In this document: positions 1 to 9,040 of the stretch, piece after piece
How positions within the stretch are numbered: position 1 is the first letter of the stretch
Layout: every line of letters begins with the position of its first letter
NCBI RefSeq assembly: GCF_014697355.1
Contig: NZ_JACJRQ010000016.1
Location: forward strand, 1-64,000
DNA from: Nostoc calcicola FACHB-3891
GTDB lineage: Bacteria > Cyanobacteriota > Cyanobacteriia > Cyanobacteriales > Nostocaceae
Direction of reading: 5' to 3'
DNA length: 64,000 nt
Program-made: the position numbers and the translations under genes
Notes under the pieces: model-generated
What the model was told of the DNA's origin: nothing
The model's input: the letters and a program-made list of their open reading frames with translations, nothing else
The model's database searches: none

Positions 1-92
1 TGACGGCTTTCCATACCATCTTTAGCTTGACGGTAATGTTTTTCTAATTCTTCTAGACTTAGATGTGCGGCTACACTAATTCGTTTCGGCAT
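1..92 (-). CDS. IS630-type transposase, N-terminal fragment (runs off window)
   Basis: Reading on the minus strand from an ATG at 92, the frame is open to the window edge and begins MPKRISVAAHLSLEELEKHY, followed by RQAKDGMESR. This is the typical start of the helix-turn-helix (N-terminal DNA-binding) part of IS630/Tc1-mariner-like transposases of cyanobacteria. Only about 30 residues are visible, so neither the catalytic DDE domain nor intactness can be judged. The insertion-sequence end should lie between the ATG and about position 150, where a truncated copy of another repeat begins. It could instead be an isolated IS630-like helix-turn-helix gene. Confidence 0.6.
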   Translation of the reverse strand, partial: MPKRISVAAHLSLEELEKHYRQAKDGMESR

Positions 93-156
93 TGGTCATC
101 TTTGCACTCACTTCTTTTATCGTAAGCGATTACCCGGACATGATATGAAACAGCCC

Positions 157-268
157 TGCTTGTAAAGGGGAGGGAACTGGATTCTTTTTTCCCCCCCAAT
201 ACATCGGGGGGATTAAGGGGGGTAAAGCGTATGTGGGACAAAGGTTTGAGCTTAAGTTGACACCTATG
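157..268. repeat. Truncated copy of the 206-bp element found complete at 27059-27264
   Basis: From about 157 to 268 the sequence (GTAAAGGGGAGGGAACT, then a C-run/G-run hairpin around ATACATCGGGGGGATTAAGG, ending TTAAGTTGACACCTATG) matches the right half of the element at 27059-27264 with few differences. The left half is absent; the sequence to the left is unrelated and adjoins the transposase fragment. The right end matches the right terminal repeat of the complete copy exactly. Confidence 0.75.
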
Positions 269-302
269 GACACAGCAGAAAATCCTGATACATATAGATA
301 AC

Positions 303-330
303 GTAGGGGCGCACAGCTGTGCGCCCCTAC
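303..330. repeat. 28-bp perfect palindrome, REP-like (copy 1)
   Basis: A perfect palindrome whose half is GTAGGGGCGCACAG. It belongs to a family in this window (303, 4659, 8998, 19200, 23969 and a split copy at 27040/27283) with arms of the form GTAGGGGCGNNN. The preceding TGATACATATA is also shared with the copy at 4659, so the repeated unit is longer than the palindrome. It lies downstream of polA and could act as a bidirectional terminator, but has no T-run. Confidence 0.8.
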
Positions 331-473
331 CGAGGTATCTGTATCAATTTTAAAGTGAAATGGTATCACGCCTGTTGCAATCTGCTGTAGTAGCCTAGCA
401 CCGCTTACCCGTGTACTCCTAAATTTCGGAACGTTTAGCCATTCACCAGCCCGTTATAATCCCGCAATTCAAC

Positions 474-3395
474 TTACTTCGTCTCCATCCAATTTTCACC
501 TGCACGCGCATCCACCACCAATGGTACACTTAACTGTACTGCGTTCTCCATCACCGATTTAATTTGCGGTTGTAATTCTTCCCACTCATCAGGAGGAATT
601 TCAAATACTAATTCATCGTGAACTTGTAACAACAAACGCGCCTGATATTTTTGCAAAACTTGATGGAGTCGCACCATCGCAATTTTGATAATATCAGCAT
701 TGGAACCTTGAATTGGTGCATTAGCAGCAGAGCGTAGTAAACCTGCATCATAAGCACCTAAATTCTTCAATTTACTCAATTCAATATCTTCTGGATTGCT
801 GCCTTTTAATCTTCGTAAACTGTTGTTGGTAAATTCAAAATAACGACGACGACCGAGAATAGTTTCTACATAACCTTGAGATATCGCTTCTTTTTTTACT
901 CCCTCCAAATAAGCAAAAACTTTGGGATATCGTTCATTAAACCGCTTAATGAACTCGTTGGCAACACTCTTATCTATTCCAGTTGAACGGGAAAACCTTA
1001 GAGAACCCATTCCATAAATCACGCCAAAATTAATAGTTTTTGCTACCGATCGTTCTTCTGATGTGATATTCTCTTTCTCAAACACTAATCGCGCCGTCAC
1101 AGTGTGAACATCTTCATTTTGCCGATATGCTTCCACTAATATCGGCTCTTGACTCAGATGAGCCAAAATTCGTAATTCAATTTGGGAATAATCAGCAGCC
1201 ACCATTAACCAACCAGGTTCCGGCAAAAATGCCTTGCGAATTTGGCGACTAAAAGCTGTACGAATGGGTATATTTTGCAAATTTGGATTAGAAGAAGATA
1301 ACCTGCCCGTTGATGTTGCTGCTTGATTAAAATCAGTATGCACCCGTTGAGTATCTGGACGCACCAATGCAGGTAATGCATCTACATAAGTAGACTTTAA
1401 TTTAGATAAAGTTCGATACTCAGTTATCGTCTCAACAAATCCAGTTTGATCGATTTCTTGGAGCTTTTCTAGCGTTGCTGCATCTGTAGAATAACCAGTT
1501 TGAATTTTCCGAGAATATTTGGTGCTTAAACCCAATTTTTCAAACAATATTTGGCTCAATTGTTTAGGAGAACCCAAGTTAAAATTTTCTCCAGCAATTT
1601 CTATTGCTTTCTCTTTTAATCTGGCTAATTCTGTTTCTAAATGCTGCGAAAGTTCTTGTAAATAAGCTGAATTAATGCGAACGCCCGTGTATTCCATTTG
1701 CGCTAAAACTGCTTCTAGTGGCTGTTCTACTTCCACTAATAGCTTAGATAAAGTTGGAATTTCCTCCAGTTCTGCACGTAATTTCGGCACTAAACCAAAG
1801 GTAGAATAAACATCCATACCGCAGTAATCTGCTACTGCTGGAATATCTATATCAGCAATGGTTTTACCTTTTGGAACTAAATCTAAATAACTTTTCGCCG
1901 TTAATCCCAAATATCGTTGTGCCAAATCCATTAAATTATGACTAGAATCTGGATTTAGCAGGTAACTTGCCAACATTGGATCGAATACCACTCCATTCAA
2001 GTTAATTCCTTGACACTTGAAAATTAAGCGGTCAAACTTGGCATTTTGTAAAGTTTTGGGATAATCAGCACTTTCAAGAATTGGGCGTAGTGCTTCTAAC
2101 ACCACATCCTTATTTAAATTTTCTCCACTTTTGTGACCAAGAGGAATATAAGCTATTTCATCTAATTTCGTTCCCCAGCAGCAACCAATCCCTACTAACT
2201 CAGCATCTCTTGGTTCTAAGTCTGTGGTTTCAGTGTCCCAAGCAACGGGTATTTCAGAACTAGTGAATTTCTGCAAAGTTTCTACTAATTCAGTCAGTTT
2301 GTCTTCGGTATTAATGATGCGTGGTTGGATTACTGACGCGGGCTTTTGTTGTACAGCTTGTGTTTCAGCAAAACTAAAAAATGAAAGGTCTGGGTCTTCA
2401 AATTCGGGTTCTGTATCTGATATTTCTGTTTTTGCTGTTTCTTCAACTTGGCCACCAAAGCGTTGCTGTAGGTCGTTTATTTTACCTAAAAACAATTTAA
2501 ATTCTAATTTTTCTAAAATTGGTGATAAGACGCTTGTATCAAATCCTTTTAATTTAGAAGCTTCTAAATCAAACTCTAGAGGAACATCCAAAACTATAGT
2601 TGCCAAATATCGAGACTTCTGGGCGTCTTCTTTACCCGCTGCCAATTTTTTCTGATTCGCGCCTGTAATTTCATCTAAAGCAGCATAAATATTGTCAAGG
2701 GAACCATAGGTATTTAGCAACTGTACTGCTGTTTTTTCTCCAATTCCTTTAACCCCAGGAATATTATCTGATTTATCACCACAAAGTGCTTTGAAATCAA
2801 CAATTTGCGAAGGTAAAACGCCCAGCTTTTCTTTAACTTGCTCTGCCTCAAATTCAGTGATGCTATTTGTAGAACGCTTTAAGGCATCTGGGCTAAAATT
2901 TAGAACAGTGATTTCTTTCTCGGCATCTATCAATTGAAATAAATCGCGATCGCCAGTGAGAATCTTTACCCTATACCCAGCAGCCGTTACTCGTTGTGCT
3001 AAGGTTCCCAAAACATCATCTGCCTCGTAACCAGGAGCAGTGTAAATTGGTAGATTCAAACCATTGAGTAACTCGTGTAGATTTTCTAAGTCCGGGATAA
3101 AGTCTTCTGGTGTTTCTTTGCGATCCGCTTTATATGTATCATCCGCTTCGTGCCGGAAGGTTGGCAAACCCAAATCAAAGGCTACAGCCATTGCCTGGGG
3201 CTGTTGTGTTCCCATTACCTCAAGTAGACACTTAAGAAAACCAAAACATACACTCGTAGGAATCCCCGCTTTTGTACGTAGTCCTCCATCTCGCCCTTTG
3301 GCAAAAGCAAAGTATGAACGATAAGCCAGGGAGTGTCCATCTACGAGAATGAACGTCGGACGTGTTGGGGTTGTAGTAGCAGTAGTTTGAGACAT
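474..3395 (-). CDS. polA: DNA polymerase I
   Basis: DNA polymerase I (973 aa) for repair and Okazaki-fragment maturation. Three domains are visible. The N-terminal 5'-3' nuclease has FILVDGHSLAYRSY near residue 15, GYEADDVLGT, LTGDRDLFQLI and a helix-hairpin-helix GVKGIGEKTA. The 3'-5' proofreading domain keeps its DEDDy residues: DTETTD near 385, NAKFD near 452 and YCGMD near 523. The polymerase domain has motif A DYSQIELRIL near 735, the O-helix RSVAKTINFGVIYG near 785 and motif C QVHDELVFE near 925. Retention of the exonuclease residues suggests active proofreading, unlike Taq Pol I. It is slightly longer than the E. coli enzyme because of the linker around residues 310-370. It is divergent from the next gene, with a 222-bp shared upstream region. 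Confidence 0.97.
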   Translation of the reverse strand: MSQTTATTTPTRPTFILVDGHSLAYRSYFAFAKGRDGGLRTKAGIPTSVCFGFLKCLLEVMGTQQPQAMAVAFDLGLPTFRHEADDTYKADRKETPEDFIPDLENLHELLNGLNLPIYTAPGYEADDVLGTLAQRVTAAGYRVKILTGDRDLFQLIDAEKEITVLNFSPDALKRSTNSITEFEAEQVKEKLGVLPSQIVDFKALCGDKSDNIPGVKGIGEKTAVQLLNTYGSLDNIYAALDEITGANQKKLAAGKEDAQKSRYLATIVLDVPLEFDLEASKLKGFDTSVLSPILEKLEFKLFLGKINDLQQRFGGQVEETAKTEISDTEPEFEDPDLSFFSFAETQAVQQKPASVIQPRIINTEDKLTELVETLQKFTSSEIPVAWDTETTDLEPRDAELVGIGCCWGTKLDEIAYIPLGHKSGENLNKDVVLEALRPILESADYPKTLQNAKFDRLIFKCQGINLNGVVFDPMLASYLLNPDSSHNLMDLAQRYLGLTAKSYLDLVPKGKTIADIDIPAVADYCGMDVYSTFGLVPKLRAELEEIPTLSKLLVEVEQPLEAVLAQMEYTGVRINSAYLQELSQHLETELARLKEKAIEIAGENFNLGSPKQLSQILFEKLGLSTKYSRKIQTGYSTDAATLEKLQEIDQTGFVETITEYRTLSKLKSTYVDALPALVRPDTQRVHTDFNQAATSTGRLSSSNPNLQNIPIRTAFSRQIRKAFLPEPGWLMVAADYSQIELRILAHLSQEPILVEAYRQNEDVHTVTARLVFEKENITSEERSVAKTINFGVIYGMGSLRFSRSTGIDKSVANEFIKRFNERYPKVFAYLEGVKKEAISQGYVETILGRRRYFEFTNNSLRRLKGSNPEDIELSKLKNLGAYDAGLLRSAANAPIQGSNADIIKIAMVRLHQVLQKYQARLLLQVHDELVFEIPPDEWEELQPQIKSVMENAVQLSVPLVVDARAGENWMETK

Positions 3396-3617
3396 AGCCC
3401 TATTTTAGCCAGAAGCTTCGTTATTTAGATCTTGCATCAGTTCCTGTATTAAAATTTGTCTCACCTGGAATTGCTTTTTTAATAAAACTTCATACATACC
3501 GCTAAAAAGGTACATTTGTCAAAGGAACTTGGACATAAAAACTTTACATAAATTTACGTATATTTATCAAGCCTAGAAGCAAAACTTCAAAGTTAAAAAT
3601 AAGTTAGTAATCCCGTA

Positions 3618-4346
3618 ATGATTCGTTTCAAAAAAGCATCTTCCATCATGACAACAAAACTATTCAAGACTCTAGGCGCTGCCACAACTTTAGCAGGAAT
3701 TGTTGCAACTTCTGGAGTGGCTAATGCAGCTTCTCTCTCGTACACAAGCTCTAGTAATTACGAGTTTACAGATATTATTGATGCACCTTTGAGTGTCCAA
3801 AAATTTGACTCATCTTTAGGCACACTTCAAGGTGTAACAATAGAATTTACTGGCGACGTACTTGGAAATGCAGGTTTTGAAAATAGGAGTCCAACTGCGA
3901 GTCAGGTGACGGTAAATCTTGCTAGTCAATTCAGCTTACAACTAAATAATCAGTCTTTGTTGGCACTTAATCCACAATATACTTCCAGTTATCAAGTTGC
4001 CAAATACGATAACATCATTGACTATGGTGGTACATCTGGAAAGACTCTTTCTAATTTAACTGCCACACAATCTGGTACTCAGTCTTTTACTGATTCCCAA
4101 TTCTTGCAGTCTTTCATTGGTAATGGCAACGTAGACTTTTTGTTCTCAGCTATAGCTAATTCATTAGTTACAGGATCTGGCAACATGAGATCCTACATTG
4201 ATACATATGCCAAAGCAGGTATCAAAGTAACTTATGACTATAAGTCTGTACCTGAAGCATCAACTACTCTTGGAATTGGTTTAGTTGCTGGGCTTTGTCT
4301 GTTGTCACAACGCAAAAAAAGCTGGATCAAGGTGATAAATTCATAG
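3618..4346 (+). CDS. PEP-CTERM-type exported protein
   Basis: Exported protein of unknown function (242 aa; 232 if the internal ATG at 3648 is the start). An N-terminal signal peptide is visible (MTTKLFKTLGAATTLAGIVA, cleavage likely after SGVANA). The body is Ser/Thr/Asn-rich and predicted to be beta-rich. It ends with a sorting signal: VPEASTTLGIGLVAGLCLLS followed by QRKK, i.e. a PEP-like motif, a hydrophobic helix and a basic tail, as in PEP-CTERM proteins processed by exosortase. The motif reads PEA rather than the usual PEP. The repeat-free middle resembles choice-of-anchor type domains of cyanobacterial PEP-CTERM proteins; that assignment is tentative. A strong terminator follows at 4415, so it is probably monocistronic. 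Confidence 0.8.
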   Translation: MIRFKKASSIMTTKLFKTLGAATTLAGIVATSGVANAASLSYTSSSNYEFTDIIDAPLSVQKFDSSLGTLQGVTIEFTGDVLGNAGFENRSPTASQVTVNLASQFSLQLNNQSLLALNPQYTSSYQVAKYDNIIDYGGTSGKTLSNLTATQSGTQSFTDSQFLQSFIGNGNVDFLFSAIANSLVTGSGNMRSYIDTYAKAGIKVTYDYKSVPEASTTLGIGLVAGLCLLSQRKKSWIKVINS

Positions 4347-4414
4347 ATTTTAGTTGAATAGGTAGATTTTTTATTCTATCTATCAGTCAAGTTATCTAAC
4401 TTAAATGTAAATCC

Positions 4415-4441
4415 CCGATTCTTTCGAGAATCGGTTTTTTT
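4415..4441 (+). terminator. Rho-independent terminator after the PEP-CTERM gene
   Basis: Perfect 8-bp stem CCGATTCT / AGAATCGG with a TTCG tetraloop, followed by seven T residues. It lies 69 bp beyond the stop of the upstream plus-strand gene. Confidence 0.9.
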
Positions 4442-4658
4442 GTTGGTAGATTTAGAAGGCTATTCCCAATCCAAAATTTAGCTTAAAAAAGGGAGTAGGG
4501 GAGGAAACCTTTTTTATATTTGGTGGTTGGTTTTTCCAATTATGGACTGTCTTGAAACAAAGTTCAGATCGGAGGAAACTTCCGAACCGACTTTGTGCTG
4601 TGTCGCTAACGCAAGCCTTCTACTATTTCACGAAAATCTTGATACATATAAATTTACT

Positions 4659-4686
4659 GTAGGGGCGAACGGCCGTTCGCCCCTAG
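4659..4686. repeat. Palindromic REP-like repeat (copy 2)
   Basis: A 26-bp perfect palindrome (half TAGGGGCGAACGG) at 4660-4685, preceded by TGATACATATA as in the copy at 303. It sits inside the apparent upstream extension of the HAD reading frame, which argues for the downstream start of that gene at 4752. Confidence 0.8.
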
Positions 4687-4751
4687 TTTTTGCAAAATCT
4701 AAAATCCAAAATGGTATAACCTCTAACTGGAACTTTAAATCTAGGGGATTT

Positions 4752-5588
4752 ATGCAGGAAGCATCTGCCAAAGATATTAAACTACTGGTTGTAGACATAG
4801 ATGGCACGATCGCCGGACACTCTAACACCATCAGCGAACCTGTAAAGCACGCGCTGATTGCAGCACAAGCACAAGGCATTCCAGTGGCGATCGCTACAGG
4901 TCGTATGTATCGTTCAGCCTTACGCTTTCACCAAGAAATTGGCTCTAAATTGCCATTAATGGCTTATCAAGGAGCCTGGATTCAAGACCCCACTACCCAA
5001 AAAATTCATCGCCATTTAGTGGTTTCTAGAGAAATTGCCCACCAGCTAATCGATTATTTTGAACAGCCTCAATTGCGGCAGCTTTTATCTGTCCACTTTT
5101 ACATCAATGACCAACTCTATGTCCGCGAAATAACCAAAGAAAGCGAAATTTATGCTGGGCGTTCTGGTATTATTCCGATTCCCGTCGGTGACTTGCGCCA
5201 AGTCTTAACGAATGAACCGACAAAAATTCTGGCTTTGTGTGATGACACAAATTTTATCAGCGAAGTATTGGGGAATTTGCGCCGTCAGTACACACCCGCT
5301 GAACTTTATTTAACAACATCTGTTGCTACCTTCCTAGAAGCAACTAACCCTTCTGTAAATAAGGGGACAGCTGTACGTTACCTAGCCGAAGAATTGCTGG
5401 GATTACAATTAGCCAACGTCATGGCTATTGGTGATAACTTCAACGATCTGGAAATGCTAGAGTGTGTTGGTTTTGGTGTAGCTATGGGAAACGCACCAGA
5501 ACCAGTGCAAGCGATCGCTCAGTGGGTAGCTCCTAGCGTAGAGGAAGATGGAGTAGCTGTGGCGATCGAAAAATTTTTGCTTCAATAA
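4752..5588 (+). CDS. Cof-type HAD-family phosphatase
   Basis: HAD-superfamily hydrolase of the Cof subfamily (278 aa), which dephosphorylates small phosphorylated metabolites; the substrate is not predictable. The HAD motifs are in order: VVDIDGT near residue 14 (nucleophile Asp and acid/base Asp), IATGR (motif II), K in NKGTAVRYL (motif III) and GDNFNDLEML (motif IV). The large region between motifs II and III is the C2-type cap. The frame is open upstream to 4527, but that part contains a palindromic repeat and AT-rich filler, so the ATG at 4752 (MQEASAKDIKLLVVDIDG) is preferred. The gene is isolated; neighbours give no functional hint. Confidence 0.88.
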   Translation: MQEASAKDIKLLVVDIDGTIAGHSNTISEPVKHALIAAQAQGIPVAIATGRMYRSALRFHQEIGSKLPLMAYQGAWIQDPTTQKIHRHLVVSREIAHQLIDYFEQPQLRQLLSVHFYINDQLYVREITKESEIYAGRSGIIPIPVGDLRQVLTNEPTKILALCDDTNFISEVLGNLRRQYTPAELYLTTSVATFLEATNPSVNKGTAVRYLAEELLGLQLANVMAIGDNFNDLEMLECVGFGVAMGNAPEPVQAIAQWVAPSVEEDGVAVAIEKFLLQ

Positions 5589-5737
5589 CAGCACTTTTTC
5601 AAACCTAACCCATATCAATCAGAAAGGACACCGACGACTGGCCGTGTTTCGTCTCGGTGCCCCTGCTGGTTCGCTCCTCACACAAGAGCTAATGTAGCCG
5701 AGGTGATGCATTGAGTCAATAGCTGTAATGAAAGTTT

Positions 5738-6664
5738 TTATAACTCCAATGGGGCAAAACTTCCCAGGCTTTCCTCTAGCACAAATTTTAATACTGATTG
5801 AGTAGCCATAAGCAATCCCAGCCTAGCTTGGGCTAACTCTGGTGACATCATTTTCACTTCACCCCAAATGCGACAATTACACCAGAAGTTTTCAAAAGCT
5901 TGGCTTAAATTCAACGCTGCTTTTTCCCATTTTACAGAACCCCTAATATCAGGACACTCTATGTTGTCTACCACCCCCACTAACTCCCTAATTAGACGAC
6001 GTTCATCTGGGTGATTTAGCCACAATTTTCCATCGCAGTTGATCCAAGGTATGGGGTTGGGGGAAATGACACTCCAAAAACTTGGACTACTATCTGCCAG
6101 TGGTTCTCGAAGTTGAATCAATCCCTCCCGGTGAGCCAGCAGCACTATTGAACAGCAACGCGCATGGGCATATTGAATAGGGAATAGGGTATTGGGCATT
6201 GGGCATGGGGCATTGGGCATGGGGCATTGGTTATTAATCTCCCTCATCTCCCTCATCTCCCTCATCTCCCCCATCTCCCTCATCTCCCCCACTCCCCACT
6301 CCCCCTTCCCCTCTACCAAACTTTGTAACCAAGTCGCCAAGCTTGAGTCAGTCAATTCAAAATTTATCCAACCAGGGGGAACTATTTGCACGTTAAAAAC
6401 CCCTCCACAGGTTGCTGATAAATTAAGGGCGATCGCGTTGGCAACGTCCATTGCTTTTCGATTCTGAGAGTTTGACACTCGCAATGCCACACCAGAGGTA
6501 TACAAAATTTTGCGATTATTTCTATCTTTGTGTAGAGTAATTTTTTTATTTTCTATGTATTCATTTTTTGTAGTTTCAGTATTAATACTTAATAATTCGC
6601 TTAAACACTTATCTACTAGCCGCTTAAATGATATATACTTGAGTGTTTGTATTTCGTAAGACAC
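5738..6664 (-). CDS. ArgRS-derived protein: N-terminal recognition-like and DALR domains, no catalytic core
   Basis: A 308-aa protein that looks like the two ends of arginyl-tRNA synthetase joined together. Residues about 50-115 (SQNRKAMDVANAIALNL, then VQIVPPGWINFEL) resemble the ArgRS N-terminal Add-1 domain. From YAHARCCSIVLLAHREG (about 165) to the end it resembles the ArgRS DALR anticodon-binding domain. The Rossmann catalytic domain with HIGH and KMSKS motifs is missing. Cyanobacteria are known to carry stand-alone DALR-domain proteins of unknown role. Residues about 119-163 are low complexity (GEMREM repeats, then CPMPN repeats). They are encoded by a tandem repeat and a GGGCATGGGGCATTG repeat that also occur between genes, placed exactly at the domain junction. 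tRNA binding is an inference. Confidence 0.72.
   Translation of the reverse strand: MSYEIQTLKYISFKRLVDKCLSELLSINTETTKNEYIENKKITLHKDRNNRKILYTSGVALRVSNSQNRKAMDVANAIALNLSATCGGVFNVQIVPPGWINFELTDSSLATWLQSLVEGKGEWGVGEMREMGEMREMREMREINNQCPMPNAPCPMPNTLFPIQYAHARCCSIVLLAHREGLIQLREPLADSSPSFWSVISPNPIPWINCDGKLWLNHPDERRLIRELVGVVDNIECPDIRGSVKWEKAALNLSQAFENFWCNCRIWGEVKMMSPELAQARLGLLMATQSVLKFVLEESLGSFAPLEL
6239..6318. repeat. CTCCCTCAT tandem repeat inside a coding sequence
   Basis: About six to seven imperfect units of CTCCCTCAT followed by CCCCACTCCCC-type sequence. The same unit occurs between genes at 24333-24390 and about 43350-43380. Here it is in frame within the ArgRS-derived gene. Its 9-bp period keeps the frame open and gives the repeated GEMREM residues. 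Confidence 0.9.
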
Positions 6665-6926
6665 GCAATATTACGTAAATAGATTTGTAAAGTATATTTG
6701 TTAATTTGCTGTCACCTGTCTCCGGATATAGGTTTAATGTAGATGAAGAAAAATGAGAGTAGGATAAAATTTGATGAATATTCGATGAATAGTGAGTAAA
6801 TTTTACTACCATCATTGTACAGTAGGAAGTATAACAAAAGAGTAGAGAGTAATTCTTTGCTTTCTATTCTTTAGATGGCTGGCGCTGTTAGGCGTTAAGC
6901 CTCCATCGCCAACACAAAGACACTCC

Positions 6927-7697
6927 TTGCACCTTTCGATCACGTCTTTGTCTTCAGCCGAACGCTCTTTGTTACCTATGCAATCTCCATCTTCTTTTTC
7001 TGAGGCATCACGGCCTTTTTTGACTTGGCAACGGATTCTTGACTGGGCTCAGGAACACTACCGGTGCCGCACCTTTAGCAAAGATGAGCGCATTCCAGCC
7101 CGACCTGGATTGCTATATTTGGTGCAAAGGGGTGCAATCCGTATGGTAGGAACCGCCCAGGTTAGTGCGACTGCGAGCCAGCTAACATCTCGACGAATCA
7201 ACAGAACTCCAGAAGAAGCGTTCTTGGGTTTTGTTGGAGCGGGACAGCCATTTGAAATTGTTGCTCAGTCACCATTCACACTCCAGGCTTACGCCCATGT
7301 TGACCAAACTGCGGTGCTGTGGATGTACTGGCACGACTTAGACAACTGGCCTCACTTCCGCCGGGAAGTTATGGATGCCTTTAGATACCAGCACCAGCGT
7401 AAGCTGCTGTGGCTGAGTGCCTTGGGACAACGCCGCACAATTGACCGACTCTTAGGATTTCTCACATTGTTGATTGAGGAATATGGAGAGCCGGCGATGA
7501 GCGACACCGATCCGGATGTAATTCGCGGCTATTGTCTACCTTTTCCCCTTACTCATGCCCAAATTGGTAGCGCGATTGGTTCAACTCGTGTTACCGTCAC
7601 CCGCTTAATGGGCAAGCTGCGTCAACGTGGCTTAATCCTCACCCAAGGCGATAATCTTATTTGCTTACCAGCAGAGTCGATTAATAGAGCCGGCTAA
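6927..7697 (+). CDS. devH: Crp/Fnr-family transcriptional regulator, DevH-like
   Basis: Crp/Fnr-type regulator (256 aa; an internal ATG at 6978, MQSPSSFSEA, is an alternative start). The N-terminal two thirds form a cNMP-binding-like beta domain (LLYLVQRGAIRMVG near residue 70, GFVGAGQPFEIV near 110) without a clear cyclic-nucleotide phosphate-binding cassette. A long dimer helix follows, then a C-terminal winged helix-turn-helix (LTHAQIGSAIGSTRVTVTRL near 213) close to that of NtcA. The symbol rests mainly on context: in Anabaena sp. PCC 7120 devH, needed for the heterocyst glycolipid envelope, lies beside the rbcR, ndhF and ndhD genes found downstream here (gene order from memory). Another NtcA paralog cannot be excluded. 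Confidence 0.75.
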   Translation: MHLSITSLSSAERSLLPMQSPSSFSEASRPFLTWQRILDWAQEHYRCRTFSKDERIPARPGLLYLVQRGAIRMVGTAQVSATASQLTSRRINRTPEEAFLGFVGAGQPFEIVAQSPFTLQAYAHVDQTAVLWMYWHDLDNWPHFRREVMDAFRYQHQRKLLWLSALGQRRTIDRLLGFLTLLIEEYGEPAMSDTDPDVIRGYCLPFPLTHAQIGSAIGSTRVTVTRLMGKLRQRGLILTQGDNLICLPAESINRAG

Positions 7698-7774
7698 AGC
7701 GCAGTTCAGAGGGGCGATTTCCGCCACTCTGTCTGAGTGCGAGTCGCTCCACCTCACGGTCGGCGATCGCAGTG

Positions 7775-8821
7775 TCAGCGAATTTTGACAAACCCAGCTT
7801 GGGTAATCAGTTCCTGCCCCTGCTCAGTCAGCAGTAAGTTGGCGTAAGCGACACCTGCTTGCTGCTCAGTCTGACCATTCTGTTTGACCACCACAAACAG
7901 ATTGCGGGTAATTGGGTACTTTCCTGATTGAAAAGCCTCAATGTTCAACTTGTTCCGTTTACCAGGACATTCAGACGGGAGGACAAATGGTTCTTGGTAG
8001 GGAGCAATGTATTGCCCTTGTTTGCGCCCCAACGGCAAGGCTCTAATGGAACATTGAGGAATCACCTCTGGGGCAGAAGCGTAGTAAATGCCACCAGGAC
8101 TACCAGCCAATTTTTGCAAGGCTTGGGTGGTTGTGGAGATAAATTCCACATCGGAGCTGAAAGCTTGACCACCCAAGATGTCTTGGACAAAAAGTTCTAC
8201 TGTGCCGCCATCAACAATCCGGCGAGAATAAGGCTTGATTGGGATATTGGAACCGCCCACCTGGCTCCAATTATTAATTTTTCCAGTGTAAATTGACTTT
8301 AACTGGTCTACCGTCAGTCCTGGGATGTTGAGGTTTGGGTTAACTGCAACTGCCAAACCATCAATTGCCACAGGAATTTGTTTCAAAGTGAATCCACGCT
8401 GTTGGGCGCGGCTAAATTCCGGATCTAAGATTGGTCGAGAAGACTGGGCAAAAGCTAATTGACCATCTATTAGCGACTGAATGCCAGTACCGGAACCAGG
8501 AGATGCATTGCTGGGTTCTACATAACGCAGCCTAAATTCTCCTCGCGCTGCTTGAATTGCTGGGTCAACTATTAATCGAATTGGTGCCCAAGATGTACTG
8601 CCTCCGTAATTGAATAATCCTGTAGGAACATCCTGGACTGAGGCGAAATTCCTGCCATTGGGTTGTCCTGATGGGGGTTTGGGTGTGTTGGTGCTACGAG
8701 AATTAATTTGATTTAGGTCAACACCAGATTTTCTGCTGAACCACCAAAAACCGCCAGCTATTAACCCAACTGTAATTAGGATAGATAAAACAAGAATAGG
8801 TATTTCATTTTTTTGGGACAT
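7775..8821 (-). CDS. Membrane-anchored PstS-like substrate-binding protein (copy A)
   Basis: PBP-like (PstS type) substrate-binding protein, 348 aa. Residues about 7-30 form an uncleaved membrane anchor (MSQKNEIPILVLSILITVGL, ending in FWWF), followed by a Pro/Asn-rich linker. The binding domain starts near 65: FNYGGSTSWAPIR, PGSGTGIQSLIDGQLAFAQS, IPGLTVDQLKSIYTGKINNW and a C-terminal ANLLLTEQGQELITQAGF. These are the features of phosphate/tungstate-type PBPs, but no Pst permease is nearby. It is strongly similar along its length to the protein at 10838-11917 and shares its anchor with the unrelated PBP at 9223-10623. A sensory rather than transport role is inferred from this and from the kinase upstream. 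Confidence 0.85.
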   Translation of the reverse strand: MSQKNEIPILVLSILITVGLIAGGFWWFSRKSGVDLNQINSRSTNTPKPPSGQPNGRNFASVQDVPTGLFNYGGSTSWAPIRLIVDPAIQAARGEFRLRYVEPSNASPGSGTGIQSLIDGQLAFAQSSRPILDPEFSRAQQRGFTLKQIPVAIDGLAVAVNPNLNIPGLTVDQLKSIYTGKINNWSQVGGSNIPIKPYSRRIVDGGTVELFVQDILGGQAFSSDVEFISTTTQALQKLAGSPGGIYYASAPEVIPQCSIRALPLGRKQGQYIAPYQEPFVLPSECPGKRNKLNIEAFQSGKYPITRNLFVVVKQNGQTEQQAGVAYANLLLTEQGQELITQAGFVKIR

Positions 8822-8997
8822 GACAAATTTTCCCCGCGTCCTTTTAATATAAATGCTTGATAGGTGCTTGCTACTTGAGATTGTATTTGGACAACGGGTA
8901 TTTTATTAGTAAATTTTAGATTTTAGATTTTGGATTTTGGATTAAAAAGACAAAAGACTAAAAAGGGCAGTCATTTGTAATTTGTCAAAAGCTACGG

Positions 8998-9025
8998 GTA
9001 GGGTAGCACAGCTGTGCTACCCTAC
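8998..9025. repeat. 28-bp perfect palindrome, REP-like (copy 3)
   Basis: Perfect palindrome with half-site GTAGGGTAGCACAG, a variant of the family at 303. It is followed 15 bp later by the older CAATAC element. Confidence 0.78.
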
Positions 9026-9040
9026 GAATTGTCTATACTC

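Noticed and set aside
130-369. 79-codon open frame on the minus strand near the window start
   Set aside because: It runs across two repeat elements (157-268 and 303-330). The translation is repeat-derived and resembles no protein.
5589-5737. Possible small structured RNA in CGGTGCCCCTGCTGG region
   Set aside because: No convincing cloverleaf or known RNA motif could be drawn. It may be another dispersed repeat.
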